From contig NZ_CP087196.1 in the NCBI RefSeq assembly GCF_024749285.1, positions 3,782,001 to 3,846,000 of the forward strand: DNA of 64,000 nucleotides. The letters are read 5' to 3'. The translations under genes were made by a program, and so were the position numbers. This document shows positions 1 to 8,452 of the stretch, one piece after another (position 1 is the first letter of the stretch; each line of letters starts with the position of its first letter). The notes under the pieces are model-generated. The model was not told where the DNA came from. It did no database searches and saw only the letters and a list, made by a program, of their open reading frames with translations. The DNA is from Pseudomonas sp. B21-015 (lineage in GTDB: Bacteria > Pseudomonadota > Gammaproteobacteria > Pseudomonadales > Pseudomonadaceae).

Positions 1-1
1 A

Positions 2-370
2 ACCCAGCAGTCGACCCAGGAAATCGAGCAGATGATCACGGCGATTCAGGCGGACTCGACCCAAGCGGTGAGCGCGATGAACATCAGTACGGAGATGGCC
101 AACAACTCGATCTCAGTGGCGCAGAATGCGGATGTTTCGCTCAAGCAGATCGCTCAGGCCATTACCCAGATCAACGAGCGCAACCTGCTGATCGCCACCG
201 CCTCTGAAGAGCAGGCCCAAGTGGCCCGTGAGGCCGACCAGAACCTGACCAGCATTCGCGAGCTGTCCATCCAGAGCTCGGCGGGCGCCAGCCAGACCGC
301 CAGTGCATGCGGTGAGATGGCCAATCTGGCGACTGAGCTGAATCGCTTGGTTGCGCGTTTCAAGGTTTAA
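2..370 (+). CDS. Methyl-accepting chemotaxis protein, C-terminal part (5' end outside window)
   Basis: The reading frame is open from base 2 and ends at a stop at 370, giving about 122 residues of the distal signalling coiled coil. Seen: heptad-like Ala/Gln/Glu-rich sequence, the segment LIATASEEQAQVAREADQNL and the typical end LNRLVARFKV, which match the descending arm of MCP cytoplasmic hairpins in Pseudomonas. Known role: the hairpin contacts CheA and CheW and carries methylation sites, so the full protein would be an inner-membrane or cytosolic chemoreceptor. The ligand domain lies upstream and cannot be seen, so specificity is unknown. A different MCP gene is broken at 26.4 and 31 kb. 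Confidence 0.9.
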   Translation, partial: TQQSTQEIEQMITAIQADSTQAVSAMNISTEMANNSISVAQNADVSLKQIAQAITQINERNLLIATASEEQAQVAREADQNLTSIRELSIQSSAGASQTASACGEMANLATELNRLVARFKV

Positions 371-630
371 CAGCCGCTTCAGTCTTGGCCTGCGGCCGCC
401 CGACGTTAATCACCCTGACGTCGGTCGGGCCGCTGGTCTGTATTCGATCAATGAACAAGACCGTAGGAATCTTGAGCGGTTATTGCCCTTGCCCTGTCCG
501 CCACTGAATGACCTCCAACACCGCACAACTCTCCCGGGTGAGCAGGTGGCAGCAGCTGGCCCCACTCTGAAAAAGACTTTCATCTCTGGTGAAATACCCC
601 TTCTCCCACGAATCGAACGGTTGAGCCCCG

Positions 631-1190
631 ATGAAACAGATGTCCTTCGCCGATGCCGAGTACGCCGGCAAACGTAAGCAGACCTGCCGCGAGCGCTTCC
701 TGATCGAGATGGATCAGGCGGTGCCCTGGAAGGGCCTGATTGCCTTGATCGAGCCACGCTATCCGAAGGGCGAAGGCGGCCGTCCGGCGTATCCGTTGAT
801 GGCCATGTTGCGGGTTCATCTGATGCAGAACTGGTTCGGCTACAGCGATCCGGCGATGGAAGAATCACTGTATGAAACGACGATTCTGCGCCAGTTCGCG
901 GGATTGAATCTGGATCGGATTCCCGATGAAACGACGATCCTCAACTTCCGGCGTTTGCTGGAAAAACATGAGTTGGCGGGCGGGTTTTTGCAGGTCATCA
1001 ATGGCTATCTGGGGGATCGTGGTTTGATGCTGCGCCAAGGCACGGTGGTCGATGCGACGATCATTCATGCACCGAGTTCGACCAAGAACAAGGACGGCAA
1101 ACGAGATCCCGAAATGCATCAGACGAAGAAAGGAAACCAATATTTCTTCGGGATGAAAGCGCACATCGGCGTCGATGCCGATCTGGGCTT
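631..1190 (+). pseudogene. IS5-family transposase, truncated at the 3' end
   Basis: The N-terminal two thirds of an IS5-type DDE transposase are intact: MKQMSFADAEYAGKRKQT, the conserved GRPAYPLMAMLRVHLMQNWF, the YETTILRQFAGL block and the first catalytic region around TVVDATIIHAPSSTKN, ending at KAHIGVDAD. From about base 1187 the frame runs into unrelated sequence and stops at 1290 with no second or third catalytic acidic residue. The right end of the element and its inverted repeat are gone. The sequence immediately beyond belongs, on the other strand, to a broken ChrB-like gene. Transposition activity is not expected. Confidence 0.8.
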
Positions 1191-1197
1191 CTGCGCA

Positions 1198-1357
1198 AAC
1201 GGGCCTCTTCACATCTGCGAAGGCCAGTTATGTGATTCACCTTGGCATTCCTTGCACCAACGTATAAAAACTCGGCCTGTGGATCGATAAAGCGAGTGAT
1301 CAGCCAGGGACAGGCAATGCGGTCGATCTTCGGTCGTTCACGGGTAATCCACCTCAT
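1198..1357 (-). pseudogene. Short ChrB-domain protein, truncated by the IS5 remnant
   Basis: On the minus strand, an ATG at 1357 preceded by a good ribosome site (ggaggtgtccc) opens MRWITRERPKIDRIACPWLI followed by RFIDPQAEFLYV. This matches the C-terminal domain of the intact ChrB next door (TRKRPWVDRLACAWMI then RRFIDPHARILWL). Similarity fades after about 33 residues and the frame enters the IS5 remnant near 1190. Small stand-alone ChrB-domain proteins of roughly 150 residues are common beside chrA. This one is third in the cluster after chrB and chrA and has lost its C-terminal three quarters. Confidence 0.65.
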
Positions 1358-1440
1358 GGGACACCTCCTGCCTGGCTCAGCAGGCTGGGTGATCTGGCAG
1401 GCCCAATGCCCGCCAGAGATCGTTAATCAATTCGTGCTCT

Positions 1441-2799
1441 CTAGCGCAGCAGATGCACGGCCAAGCCGGCGAGCGCACAGGCCATCAGCACCTGAATGAC
1501 GCCACGCTTGAAGCGCAACAGAGCGATTGCCGCTGCAATGGCGATGAATGCAGAGGGCCAATCAAGGTTGCCGCTGAAGCCCTTCGGCCACAGCACGTGA
1601 TAACCGAAGAAACACGCCAGATTAAGAATCACGCCGACCACCGCCGCTGTAATGGCAGTCAGTGGTGCAGTGAACTTGAGTTCGTTGTGGGTCGATTCCA
1701 CCAGCGGTCCACCTGCAAGGATGAACAGGAACGAGGGCAGGAAGGTGAACCATGTCACCAGGGCGGCGGCGACAGCCCCAGCCAGAAACACATGATCGGC
1801 ACCGAAAACCTGCAAAACATAAGCACCTATGAACCCCACGAAGGCCACCACCATGATCAGTGGCCCTGGCGTGGTCTCCCCCAGCGCCAAGCCATCGATC
1901 ATCTGAGTCGGCGTCAACCAACCATAGTGACCGACCGCGCCCTGGTAGACATACGGGAGCACAGCGTAGGCCCCGCCAAAGGTGAGCAACGCGGCCTTGG
2001 TAAAGAACCAGCCCATCTGGGTCAAGGTACCTTCCCAGCCAAAGAGTGCGGTCAGGAGTCCCATCGGCAATGCCCATAACGCGGCGCCGATCAGTGCGAG
2101 CGACGTCAGTTTCAACCAACTGAAACGGGCATGCTCCGGAGGCGGGGTGTCGTCATCGATCAAGGTCAGGCCGAAGGACTTTTTGGCGGCGCTATGGCCG
2201 CCGGTTCTGAACTTTTCCGGAGCCAGGCGACCACCGAAGTAACCGATTAATGCCGCCCCCAACACGATCAGCGGGAAGGGAATATTGAACGCGAAAATCG
2301 CGGTAAACGACGCCGCCGCTAGCGCCCACAGCCAATTATTCTTCAATGCCCGAGAGCCGATCCGATGCGCCGCCTGCACCACAATGGCTGTCACAGCAGG
2401 CTTGATCCCATAGAAGAGTCCGGCCACCACCGGTACTTCGCCAAAGGCGATGTACATCCACGACAAAGCAATCAGGATGAACAGTGAGGGCAGCACAAAC
2501 AGCACCCCGGCAATCACGCCTCCCCAGGTGCGATGCATCAACCAACCGATGTAGGTCGCCAGTTGCTGAGCCTCTGGCCCAGGCAGCAACATGCAGTAGT
2601 TGAGCGCATGGAGAAAGCGTCGTTCCGAGATCCACCGCCGCCGTTCTACCAGCTCCTGGTGCATGATCGAAATCTGCCCTGCCGGCCCACCGAAACTGAT
2701 AAAGCCAAGCTTCAGCCAGAACCAGAATGCCTCACGCAAACTGATTGCCTCCGGCCTCGGTAGATCCTCTTCAACCGCTGATGCCAACACCTTACTCAT
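1441..2799 (-). CDS. chrA: Chromate transporter ChrA
   Basis: A 452-residue inner-membrane protein of the CHR family, long form with two homologous halves. The first half carries FISFGGPAGQISIMHQELVE and a LLPGPEAQQLATYIGW block; the second half carries TFGGAYAVLPYVYQGAVGHY and GLALGETTPGPLI. These repeated FGG and PGP motifs define ChrA. Known role: proton-motive-force-dependent chromate efflux. The start codon overlaps the end of chrB by 8 bases, so the two are probably translationally coupled. A ChrA lacking chromate specificity cannot be excluded, but linkage to ChrB supports chromate resistance. Confidence 0.92.
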   Translation of the reverse strand: MSKVLASAVEEDLPRPEAISLREAFWFWLKLGFISFGGPAGQISIMHQELVERRRWISERRFLHALNYCMLLPGPEAQQLATYIGWLMHRTWGGVIAGVLFVLPSLFILIALSWMYIAFGEVPVVAGLFYGIKPAVTAIVVQAAHRIGSRALKNNWLWALAAASFTAIFAFNIPFPLIVLGAALIGYFGGRLAPEKFRTGGHSAAKKSFGLTLIDDDTPPPEHARFSWLKLTSLALIGAALWALPMGLLTALFGWEGTLTQMGWFFTKAALLTFGGAYAVLPYVYQGAVGHYGWLTPTQMIDGLALGETTPGPLIMVVAFVGFIGAYVLQVFGADHVFLAGAVAAALVTWFTFLPSFLFILAGGPLVESTHNELKFTAPLTAITAAVVGVILNLACFFGYHVLWPKGFSGNLDWPSAFIAIAAAIALLRFKRGVIQVLMACALAGLAVHLLR

Positions 2800-3736
2800 T
2801 GGGTTGTTCCTCTTTCACAAACTCGGCAAGCAGGCCATCGAAAATGGCGCTCGCAGCAGCCAGCAAATGGTCGTCGTGGCTAATCGTTTCGCGTAGACCT
2901 GCCAGTACTCGCTCGATGCCGGCAGCCTCCACTGGCTGAATCCCGCCGACATCAAGGTAATGCACTAACGCCGCGATGCGGTTCAGGCCGGGCTCTTTAA
3001 GTTCAAAGCTGGCTTGCAAGGTTTCGAAGGTCACACGGTTGCCGACATGACTGAAAGTCGCCTCATCGAAGTCAAAACCCAGCGAATCGGCCGGACAGTC
3101 CTGCGGGCTGTCCAGCCAGAGAATCCGAGCGTGGGGATCGATGAAGCGCCGAATCATCCAGGCACATGCCAGGCGGTCAACCCAGGGACGCTTGCGGGTT
3201 GCCCAGACACGACCTTGATAGTCGCCACGGTTGAGTGCCGTTACCGGCTGGTCGCGGCTACGGGGTTCATCGGCAGACAACGCTCTGCTGACGGCCGTCT
3301 CAAGCTCCTGCAAAGCGGCGTCTATCTGCTGCTTCGGCTTACCTGGGAAGTAATCGATGTGGGTCAGCTGATCGTAGGTCTTGCGCAGTTTGCGAATGTG
3401 TTTGGCGGTGGCCGATGCGTTTTCAGGATGGAGCTGCCCGCGGCATTCTTCGATCTCTGCACGTAGCTTGCTGTAGTCATCACTACGGTCGAACAACTCG
3501 ACAAAGCGCTGACCCTCCTGATCGACGACGGGCAGGATGTAAGCGGTGCCATTGATGGCCAGGATGTCGCGCTCGACAGACGCCAGAGCTTCGCGACAGA
3601 CACCGGTATCAGGCAATAGATAGGCACCATCGCGCAGAACCGCCGCACCTGAAGCTTTCAGAGCACGCCAGGCTCGCATGCGCTCGGTGGCGTTCGCGGT
3701 GGGTAAACCAAGAATCAGTGCCAGCCAATTTTCCAT
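2792..3736 (-). CDS. chrB: Chromate resistance protein ChrB
   Basis: A 314-residue protein with the ChrB N-terminal domain (MENWLALILGLPTANATERM and the region up to about residue 150) and the ChrB C-terminal domain (WATRKRPWVDRLACAWMIRR, then FDEATFSHVGNRVTFETL). ChrB is reported in other bacteria as a chromate-sensing regulator or accessory protein for ChrA. It is first of the chrB-chrA pair, 91 bases downstream of the azoreductase on the same strand. The AT-rich gap at 3737-3827, with two TATTTATT copies, could hold its own promoter and operator. Confidence 0.9.
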   Translation of the reverse strand: MENWLALILGLPTANATERMRAWRALKASGAAVLRDGAYLLPDTGVCREALASVERDILAINGTAYILPVVDQEGQRFVELFDRSDDYSKLRAEIEECRGQLHPENASATAKHIRKLRKTYDQLTHIDYFPGKPKQQIDAALQELETAVSRALSADEPRSRDQPVTALNRGDYQGRVWATRKRPWVDRLACAWMIRRFIDPHARILWLDSPQDCPADSLGFDFDEATFSHVGNRVTFETLQASFELKEPGLNRIAALVHYLDVGGIQPVEAAGIERVLAGLRETISHDDHLLAAASAIFDGLLAEFVKEEQPNE

Positions 3737-3827
3737 GTAGTGTCAGCTATTTATTTTGTAGTATTTATTACGCTAACTTCTATTTTGGCGTTTGGAAAGC
3801 CGTCCTTTTGAACCAGCACCTGAAGGC

Positions 3828-4469
3828 TCAGCGACCCAGACTATCTGCCAATCTCCTGGCCTGCCGAGTCGCGGCTTCACGCGCACTGAGGTCAACGTCT
3901 TCCCCCTGGATGGTTTTCTCTACAATCACCGAGTGCACATCCGTCACGCCGATAAATTGCAGCCAGGCTTCCACGTAGGGCTTCTGAAAGTCGAAGCGCT
4001 CTGCCGGCGTGATCGACTGCGCCGAAAAATCCAGGCCACGGGCGTACATCACCACGGCGGTTTTGTTGTGCAGCATGCCTTCCAGACCGCGCTCCGGGTC
4101 GAAGCTGAACAGGATGTCTTTCTGCGACACCAGGTCGATGAAATGCTTGAGTTTGTACGGGATGCTGAAATTCCACAGCGGTACGGACATCACCAGCACA
4201 TCTGCGCTGTGCAGGTGAGCGGCCAGATCTTTCAGCGTATTCCAGGCGTCTTGTTGTACCGGGGTCAAGGGAGTGCCATTGAGTCCGGCGTATTTGGCCT
4301 CCATGGCCAGATCATTGAATTCCGGCAACGCCATGTTCCAAAGGTCGAGGGTGATGATTTCGGTGTCCGGGGTGTTTTCCTGATAGCGCGCAATGAAGCT
4401 GCGGGCGACTTCAAGGGAGGCTGAGCGCTGTTTGCGCGGGGAACATTCGATATGCAGAAGAGTAGTCAT
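3828..4469 (-). CDS. azoR: FMN-dependent NADH:quinone oxidoreductase / azoreductase
   Basis: A 213-residue flavodoxin-fold protein. Seen: the FMN-phosphate loop ECSPRKQRSASLEVARSF at residues 8-25, SVPLWNFSIPYKLKHFIDLV around residue 95, and the MYARGLDF block near 142, all hallmarks of the AzoR family. Known role: two-electron NADH-dependent reduction of quinones and azo dyes in the cytoplasm, protecting against thiol or electrophile stress. It is divergent from a LysR regulator with a palindrome between them, so it is probably that regulator's target. Its position upstream of chrBA suggests a link to oxidant stress, but this is inference. Confidence 0.92.
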   Translation of the reverse strand: MTTLLHIECSPRKQRSASLEVARSFIARYQENTPDTEIITLDLWNMALPEFNDLAMEAKYAGLNGTPLTPVQQDAWNTLKDLAAHLHSADVLVMSVPLWNFSIPYKLKHFIDLVSQKDILFSFDPERGLEGMLHNKTAVVMYARGLDFSAQSITPAERFDFQKPYVEAWLQFIGVTDVHSVIVEKTIQGEDVDLSAREAATRQARRLADSLGR

Positions 4470-4521
4470 GGCACGCCTCGGGTGGTGGGAGATTGGGGGG
4501 CGGCAAACATTGCAACATAGT

Positions 4522-4549
4522 TTTATTTGGAATATAAATCACAAATAAA
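4522..4549. promoter_or_regulatory. Candidate LysR operator between azoR and its regulator
   Basis: A perfect 8-bp inverted repeat, TTTATTTG and CAAATAAA, separated by 12 bases, lies in the AT-rich intergenic region between the divergent azoreductase and LysR genes. The arm spacing fits a LysR-type activation site. Function is inferred from position only. Confidence 0.45.
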
Positions 4550-4574
4550 TAAGCCATTAATCACAGATCAAACT

Positions 4575-5429
4575 ATGTTCGATACTTTGCTGCTCAAGAC
4601 ATTTGTCACGGTCGTCGATGAAGAAGGCTTCAGCCGTGCAGCCGAGAAACTGCACCTGACCCAGTCTGCGGTCAGTGGCCATGTGCGGCGACTGGAAGAA
4701 CAGATTGGTAAACCCCTGTTGAGGCGTACCACCCGTTCCCAGCAACTGACGCCCGATGGCGAGCGTCTGGTCGCTTATGCGCGCACGATCCTCGCGCTGA
4801 ACCGTGATGCCTGGGCAGAACTGACACGCACGCCGTTTCACGGGCGACTGCGGATCGGGGTATCCGAAGACTTCGTCGAATCGAGATTAATGCGCACTTT
4901 TCAGGATTTCGCGGCGCAGTACCCTGGGATGGAGATCGACGTGCAGGTGGGCATTCCGGGCATGTTGCTGGCCTTGATGAAGCAAGGGCATCTGGAGTTG
5001 GTCATCGGTTCTCTGTGCGAAACCAGCGACGCGGGGCTGCTGCTGTGGCAAGAACCACTGGTGTGGGCCTGGTCGGCGCAGCCCGTCACCCCGTTACCGA
5101 CGCCGTTGCCGCTGGCCCTGTTCCCCGAGCCATGCCCTTATCGCGAGATAGCGCTGACACGGCTGGCTCGGGCAGGGATCGCCCAACGAACGGCGATGTT
5201 GTGCAGCAGCACGGCCGGATTGCGAGCGGCGGCACTGGCTGGCTTCGCGGTAGCACCCATGCCAGTCAGTCAGTTGGGGCAAGGACTGGCGGTTCTTGGC
5301 GTAGAACAAGGATTGCCGGATTTGCCGGATGCGCAGTTTCGGTTGTTCAGCGCTCCTGAAGCGGATCAGGCGATTGTGGCAGCGGTCACTCAGCTCATTG
5401 TGGAGTACTGCTCCACGCGCAGGGCTTAA
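4575..5429 (+). CDS. LysR-family transcriptional regulator
   Basis: A 284-residue regulator. The N-terminal winged helix is clear: FDTLLLKTFVTVVDEEGFSR, AAEKLHLTQSAVSGHVRRLE, GKPLLRRTTRSQQLTPDGER. It is followed by a periplasmic-binding-like effector domain. I chose the ATG at 4575 because the family begins directly with this helix; a TTG at 4527 in the same frame lies inside the putative operator. It is divergent from azoR, the usual arrangement for an autoregulated LysR and its target. The inducer is unknown; quinones or electrophiles are a guess. Confidence 0.88.
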   Translation: MFDTLLLKTFVTVVDEEGFSRAAEKLHLTQSAVSGHVRRLEEQIGKPLLRRTTRSQQLTPDGERLVAYARTILALNRDAWAELTRTPFHGRLRIGVSEDFVESRLMRTFQDFAAQYPGMEIDVQVGIPGMLLALMKQGHLELVIGSLCETSDAGLLLWQEPLVWAWSAQPVTPLPTPLPLALFPEPCPYREIALTRLARAGIAQRTAMLCSSTAGLRAAALAGFAVAPMPVSQLGQGLAVLGVEQGLPDLPDAQFRLFSAPEADQAIVAAVTQLIVEYCSTRRA

Positions 5430-5605
5430 GAATTATTTTGAGGTCTTGGGTTTACGGTCGTCGGTTATTTAAGCAGCGGTGTCCTAGAACTTTTCTCTAT
5501 TTATCGGTCTATGTGGACAGGCACATCCTCGGTAAGCGCGACCTCGCAGGCTTCCCGCACTCAGATGGCCACACGTCCATTGTCAATCAGAGGTTGTCTT
5601 TGCTC

Positions 5606-6004
5606 ATGAAATTCCATGACCCACGGATGGTGCTCTTCGGCCTGTTCGCGCTCGCGACAGTGGGCTCGGCATCAGCAACACAAATGAAGACCTCAACCCC
5701 TGCTTTCGCAACTGAAGTCACAACCGTTCAGGCTCCGGTCGAAGCCGCCGGCAACCCTTGGCCAACGTTGGCCAGTATGGCTGGCAAACAGCCAGGTCCA
5801 TTGCTGGCCCATGACGACCGATACTGGCATGACGACCGTTGGCACGATCGTAGAGACGATTGGCGCCGAGACGACTGGCGTAGAGAACAGTGGCGTAGAG
5901 AGCAGGCCCGTCGAGAAGCTGAACGCCATCGTTATTGGGAACGCCACGAGGATCGGCCCATGCGGCACCGTTACGAGGACGATCACCGCTACTATCGTCG
6001 CTAG
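5606..6004 (+). CDS. Secreted Arg/Asp-rich protein, function unknown
   Basis: A 132-residue protein starting at the ATG at 5606 with an upstream AGAGG. A signal peptide is visible (MKFHDPRMVLFGLFALATVG then SASA). The C-terminal half is a charged low-complexity tract of repeated DDRWHDRRDDW and RREQWRREQARR units rich in Trp, Arg, Asp and His. Similar short RD/RW-rich periplasmic proteins are common and uncharacterised in Pseudomonas; the lipoprotein at 17666-17902 has the same composition style. Metal binding or intrinsic disorder is plausible but unproven. Confidence 0.7.
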   Translation: MKFHDPRMVLFGLFALATVGSASATQMKTSTPAFATEVTTVQAPVEAAGNPWPTLASMAGKQPGPLLAHDDRYWHDDRWHDRRDDWRRDDWRREQWRREQARREAERHRYWERHEDRPMRHRYEDDHRYYRR

Positions 6005-6213
6005 TGCGAAGCCACGAGATTAATCCGCCTGCAACACGGGCGATGCTCCGCCAACCTGCGACACCAGGTCTCAAACCGGCCTGAAATAGCAGTGATCGCC
6101 CATCAGGTTGTAGATATCAGGCTGAAAACGTGGCGGAACAGACGGAAGTCTGACCATTCAATGCGACGGTCGAAGCTGGACCGTCGCCGCCCCCCAGAAG
6201 ACCACTCAGAAAC

Positions 6214-6927
6214 TCAACCGCGCACCAGGTAGGCTCCCAACGGAACCCGATGCCGCAGCTTCTTGCATTTGCCGGGCGGGGGCTGATGCCCGGGCGGGCG
6301 ATCAGGAAACCAGATTCGGCATTTACCCGGAGGCGGCCAATGACCGCGGGGAATCTCAACTTCGTCGTACGTGGGCGTTGGCTCGGCGGAAGCCACTTGC
6401 AATTCTCCTTCGGGCATTGCGCGAGCGAAGTTGCCAGCGTCGCGCCCGGAGTCCGGAGTGGTTGCGGCCATTTCTGCTTCGCGGAGCCTTTGGGCCTCCT
6501 CTTCGAGCCCCTTCTGTACTGCGACCTGGTCCTCTTTGGTGTTGGGTGAGGTACTCGAAGCCTTGGCCTGCTGCGCCGCCTGGATCAATTGGAAGTTGCG
6601 GTTGCGTAACTGTAGGTTGCTACCAACCCTCATGTTCGAGCGCACCGCCAACGTTTCAGCCTGCTCGTACTGCCCCTGCTGAAGACGCAACACACCGAGG
6701 TAATGCAGCGTCGCGGGATTGTTCGGCTGAATATGCAGGGCGCGCTCCAGCGTGGCAGCGGCTTGGTCCAACTGGCCATCTCCATACTGCCGCGAAGCGG
6801 TTTCGATCAGGGTGGTTGATGCGCTGTTACTTTGCGAGGACGCCCTTCGCTCGGCAGCAACCGAACAAAGCGACGCGACGGCGCAGAACGCCAGGATAAG
6901 ACCCGGCAGAAAAATCTTGGTTGGCAT
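6214..6927 (-). CDS. Secreted TPR-repeat protein with PPPGKC tail motifs
   Basis: A 237-residue protein starting at the ATG at 6927. It has a signal peptide (MPTKIFLPGLILAFCAVASL), about two tetratricopeptide repeats (GDGQLDQAAATLERALHIQP and NPATLHYLGVLRLQQGQYEQ), a Gln/Glu-rich coiled segment, and a tail with two copies of PPPGKC around RIWFPDRPPGHQ. The tail motif recurs at the end of many proteobacterial envelope proteins of unknown role. TPRs imply protein binding in the periplasm. The partner is unknown and the neighbours give no clear clue. Confidence 0.75.
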   Translation of the reverse strand: MPTKIFLPGLILAFCAVASLCSVAAERRASSQSNSASTTLIETASRQYGDGQLDQAAATLERALHIQPNNPATLHYLGVLRLQQGQYEQAETLAVRSNMRVGSNLQLRNRNFQLIQAAQQAKASSTSPNTKEDQVAVQKGLEEEAQRLREAEMAATTPDSGRDAGNFARAMPEGELQVASAEPTPTYDEVEIPRGHWPPPGKCRIWFPDRPPGHQPPPGKCKKLRHRVPLGAYLVRG

Positions 6928-7147
6928 CAGGGGTGGACTCGGCTGATCTCGGACGGCACTGTCGTAAAACAGGCCACCAGCGCTGCTCGGCATCTGCGAT
7001 ACAGGGCCCTCATTGACCGGGCCAGTACCCTGAAGTTCCCGCTGCTACGGCCACTGCCGGGATCCGCAGGTCACCGCAACCGGTATCATTTTTTACCTGG
7101 AATTTTAAGCTGGTATCATTCAAGCACTGACAAACCGAGCAGAAAAT

Positions 7148-7309
7148 ATGAATCGTCGTAAAAAAATAAATCAGTTATTAAAGGCTAATGCCAAAAAGGC
7201 CAGCGCCAAATTGGCACCGAAAAGCAAGACTAAATACATTAGCAAAGCGGACCGATTGAAGCTGGCGGCTGAAGCCGGTCAGGACTCAACCATTTCCGCT
7301 GAGAGCTGA
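7148..7309 (+). CDS. DUF2986 small basic protein
   Basis: A 53-residue protein beginning MNRRKKINQLLKANAKKASA and ending in QDSTISAES. The run of Lys and Arg and the segment KYISKADRLKLAAEAG match the DUF2986 family of tiny proteobacterial proteins. Function is unknown; the basic N-terminus could contact nucleic acid or the ribosome. Two GGTATCATT copies 30 bases apart (7082 and 7112) sit in the upstream region, and an 11-bp inverted repeat follows the stop. Confidence 0.7.
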   Translation: MNRRKKINQLLKANAKKASAKLAPKSKTKYISKADRLKLAAEAGQDSTISAES

Positions 7310-7325
7310 TCTATGTGGCTTAAGC

Positions 7326-7370
7326 GCCATCGGAATTTACATATTTGATTGATGTATTCATTCCGATGGC
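7326..7370. repeat. Inverted repeat downstream of the DUF2986 gene
   Basis: Perfect 11-bp arms GCCATCGGAAT and ATTCCGATGGC are separated by 23 bases. The repeat lies just after the DUF2986 stop but lacks a T run. It could be a weak terminator or mRNA-stabilising hairpin. The gene-poor stretch 7310-7815 otherwise holds only the element described next. Confidence 0.4.
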
Positions 7371-7473
7371 ACGTAGCGCGAGGGAGCGGCCTGGCCATTT
7401 ATTCAAGCCGAAGCTGGTTCGCGGCTATGAATCCAGATTCCCCGGGTACATTTGACTGGACGCTTTTGGCCGA

Positions 7474-7647
7474 TTCTGTTGAAAAAGTCGGTTCGCCCAA
7501 AACGCTCGAATATTGATGGGTGAAAACACCTCTTTTGCACGCTGCTACGTCAAATCTGAGTCCAATCTCTTCTGCGCAAAACACGGACTTCAATCTCAGA
7601 CGCGTACTTTTCTGCCATGACTACCAAAGCCGACTTTTTCAACAGAA
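7474..7647. mobile_element. MITE-like element with 18-bp terminal inverted repeats
   Basis: The ends are perfect inverted copies: TTCTGTTGAAAAAGTCGG at 7474-7491 and its complement at 7630-7647. The 174-bp interior has no convincing gene. This looks like a non-autonomous transposable element or an IS internally deleted to its ends. The ends do not match the IS5 remnant or the IS66 element in this window, so the parent element is not here. No clear target duplication could be assigned. Confidence 0.5.
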
Positions 7648-7815
7648 CCCTTTGCAGACATTCATGACGTCCCGAGAGGGCAAAGCGAGCGGCTTGAACC
7701 ACTTGTTAGGCTGGAATGCTAAAGTTGGATTAGAACGGAGACTACGGATTTACTCTGTCGAAGGACACGAAGGACCATTTCAAGCTGGCTGTGCTGTCAT
7801 GCGAGGACCGCAACC

Positions 7816-8037
7816 ATGAGGTTTAGATTTGATCCATTCCAGATGCGCCCGCACCCCATTGCGTTGATCAATCGTGTGGAGCGCAGTCGAGTCGACAGGC
7901 TTTTCCGCGACTACGTCGAAGCAAGGTTCGCTTATGGACAGAGGACTTTGCCCTGTGCCATAGCGAGGTATTTCCGGCGTCGTGCGCGGCGCGATGCCCA
8001 TGAGGAAATGAAGCTCATCGAAGCATTACGCCACTGA
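7816..8037 (+). CDS. Small hypothetical protein, Arg-rich
   Basis: A 73-residue frame with ATG at 7816 and an upstream GAGGA. The sequence is basic (MRFRFDPFQMRPHPIALINR, then RYFRRRARRDAHEEMKLIEA). No family is recognised and no signal or membrane segment is seen. The ribosome site and the absence of a better overlapping frame support it modestly. Confidence 0.4.
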   Translation: MRFRFDPFQMRPHPIALINRVERSRVDRLFRDYVEARFAYGQRTLPCAIARYFRRRARRDAHEEMKLIEALRH

Positions 8038-8056
8038 CTGCAGTGCTGAAAGGAGC

Positions 8057-8308
8057 TTATGGCCATTGCACGTCGTATTTGGAAGAAAGTTCTTCAAGTA
8101 CCGCATTGCGAAGTTCGTCGCAGGCCCCTACATGGTCAAGATCGGGGCCACCATTGCTCATTGTGTCAATTTCCCAATTGCGTTCAGGAAAAGAGACTTT
8201 TCGTAGACGCTCGACTCTGCAAGTGCGAGCTTTATGTGGCCAACGACTCACCAATTCATTGTTGATCACATCAATAAGTTGAGCCTCGGGAATTTGCTGC
8301 TTTGCCAT
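8057..8308 (-). CDS. Conserved hypothetical protein
   Basis: An 83-residue protein with ATG at 8308 and ribosome site GGAGAG. Seen: MAKQQIPEAQLIDVINNELV, VERLRKVSFPERNWEIDTMS and DLDHVGACDELRNAVLEELS. It looks like a compact soluble alpha/beta protein. I recall similar short proteins in Pseudomonas and rhizobia without assigned function. It stands alone on the minus strand downstream of the tyrosinase-caspase operon, with a 144-bp gap, so co-transcription is possible but not shown. Confidence 0.55.
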   Translation of the reverse strand: MAKQQIPEAQLIDVINNELVSRWPHKARTCRVERLRKVSFPERNWEIDTMSNGGPDLDHVGACDELRNAVLEELSSKYDVQWP

Positions 8309-8452
8309 GACGAGCTCTCCGGTGATTTTTCCATGGAACACTTCATTCCGGCACTAGTCTCTCCGGCTACTTTTAGCCGACTCCTGCCTGCCACGTTCAT
8401 AGCCCCTCCCCCAAAAGCCGAAGTTAAAAACGCGACGTAGACGACCCTCGGC

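Noticed and set aside
371..630. Left inverted repeat of the IS5 remnant
   Set aside because: No partner survives at the truncated right side, so the end cannot be defined.
3792..4424. A 210-codon plus-strand frame over the azoreductase gene
   Set aside because: Opposite frame of a complete AzoR with all flavodoxin motifs.
4527..4575. Earlier TTG start for the LysR regulator
   Set aside because: It falls inside the candidate operator palindrome and adds residues not typical of the family.
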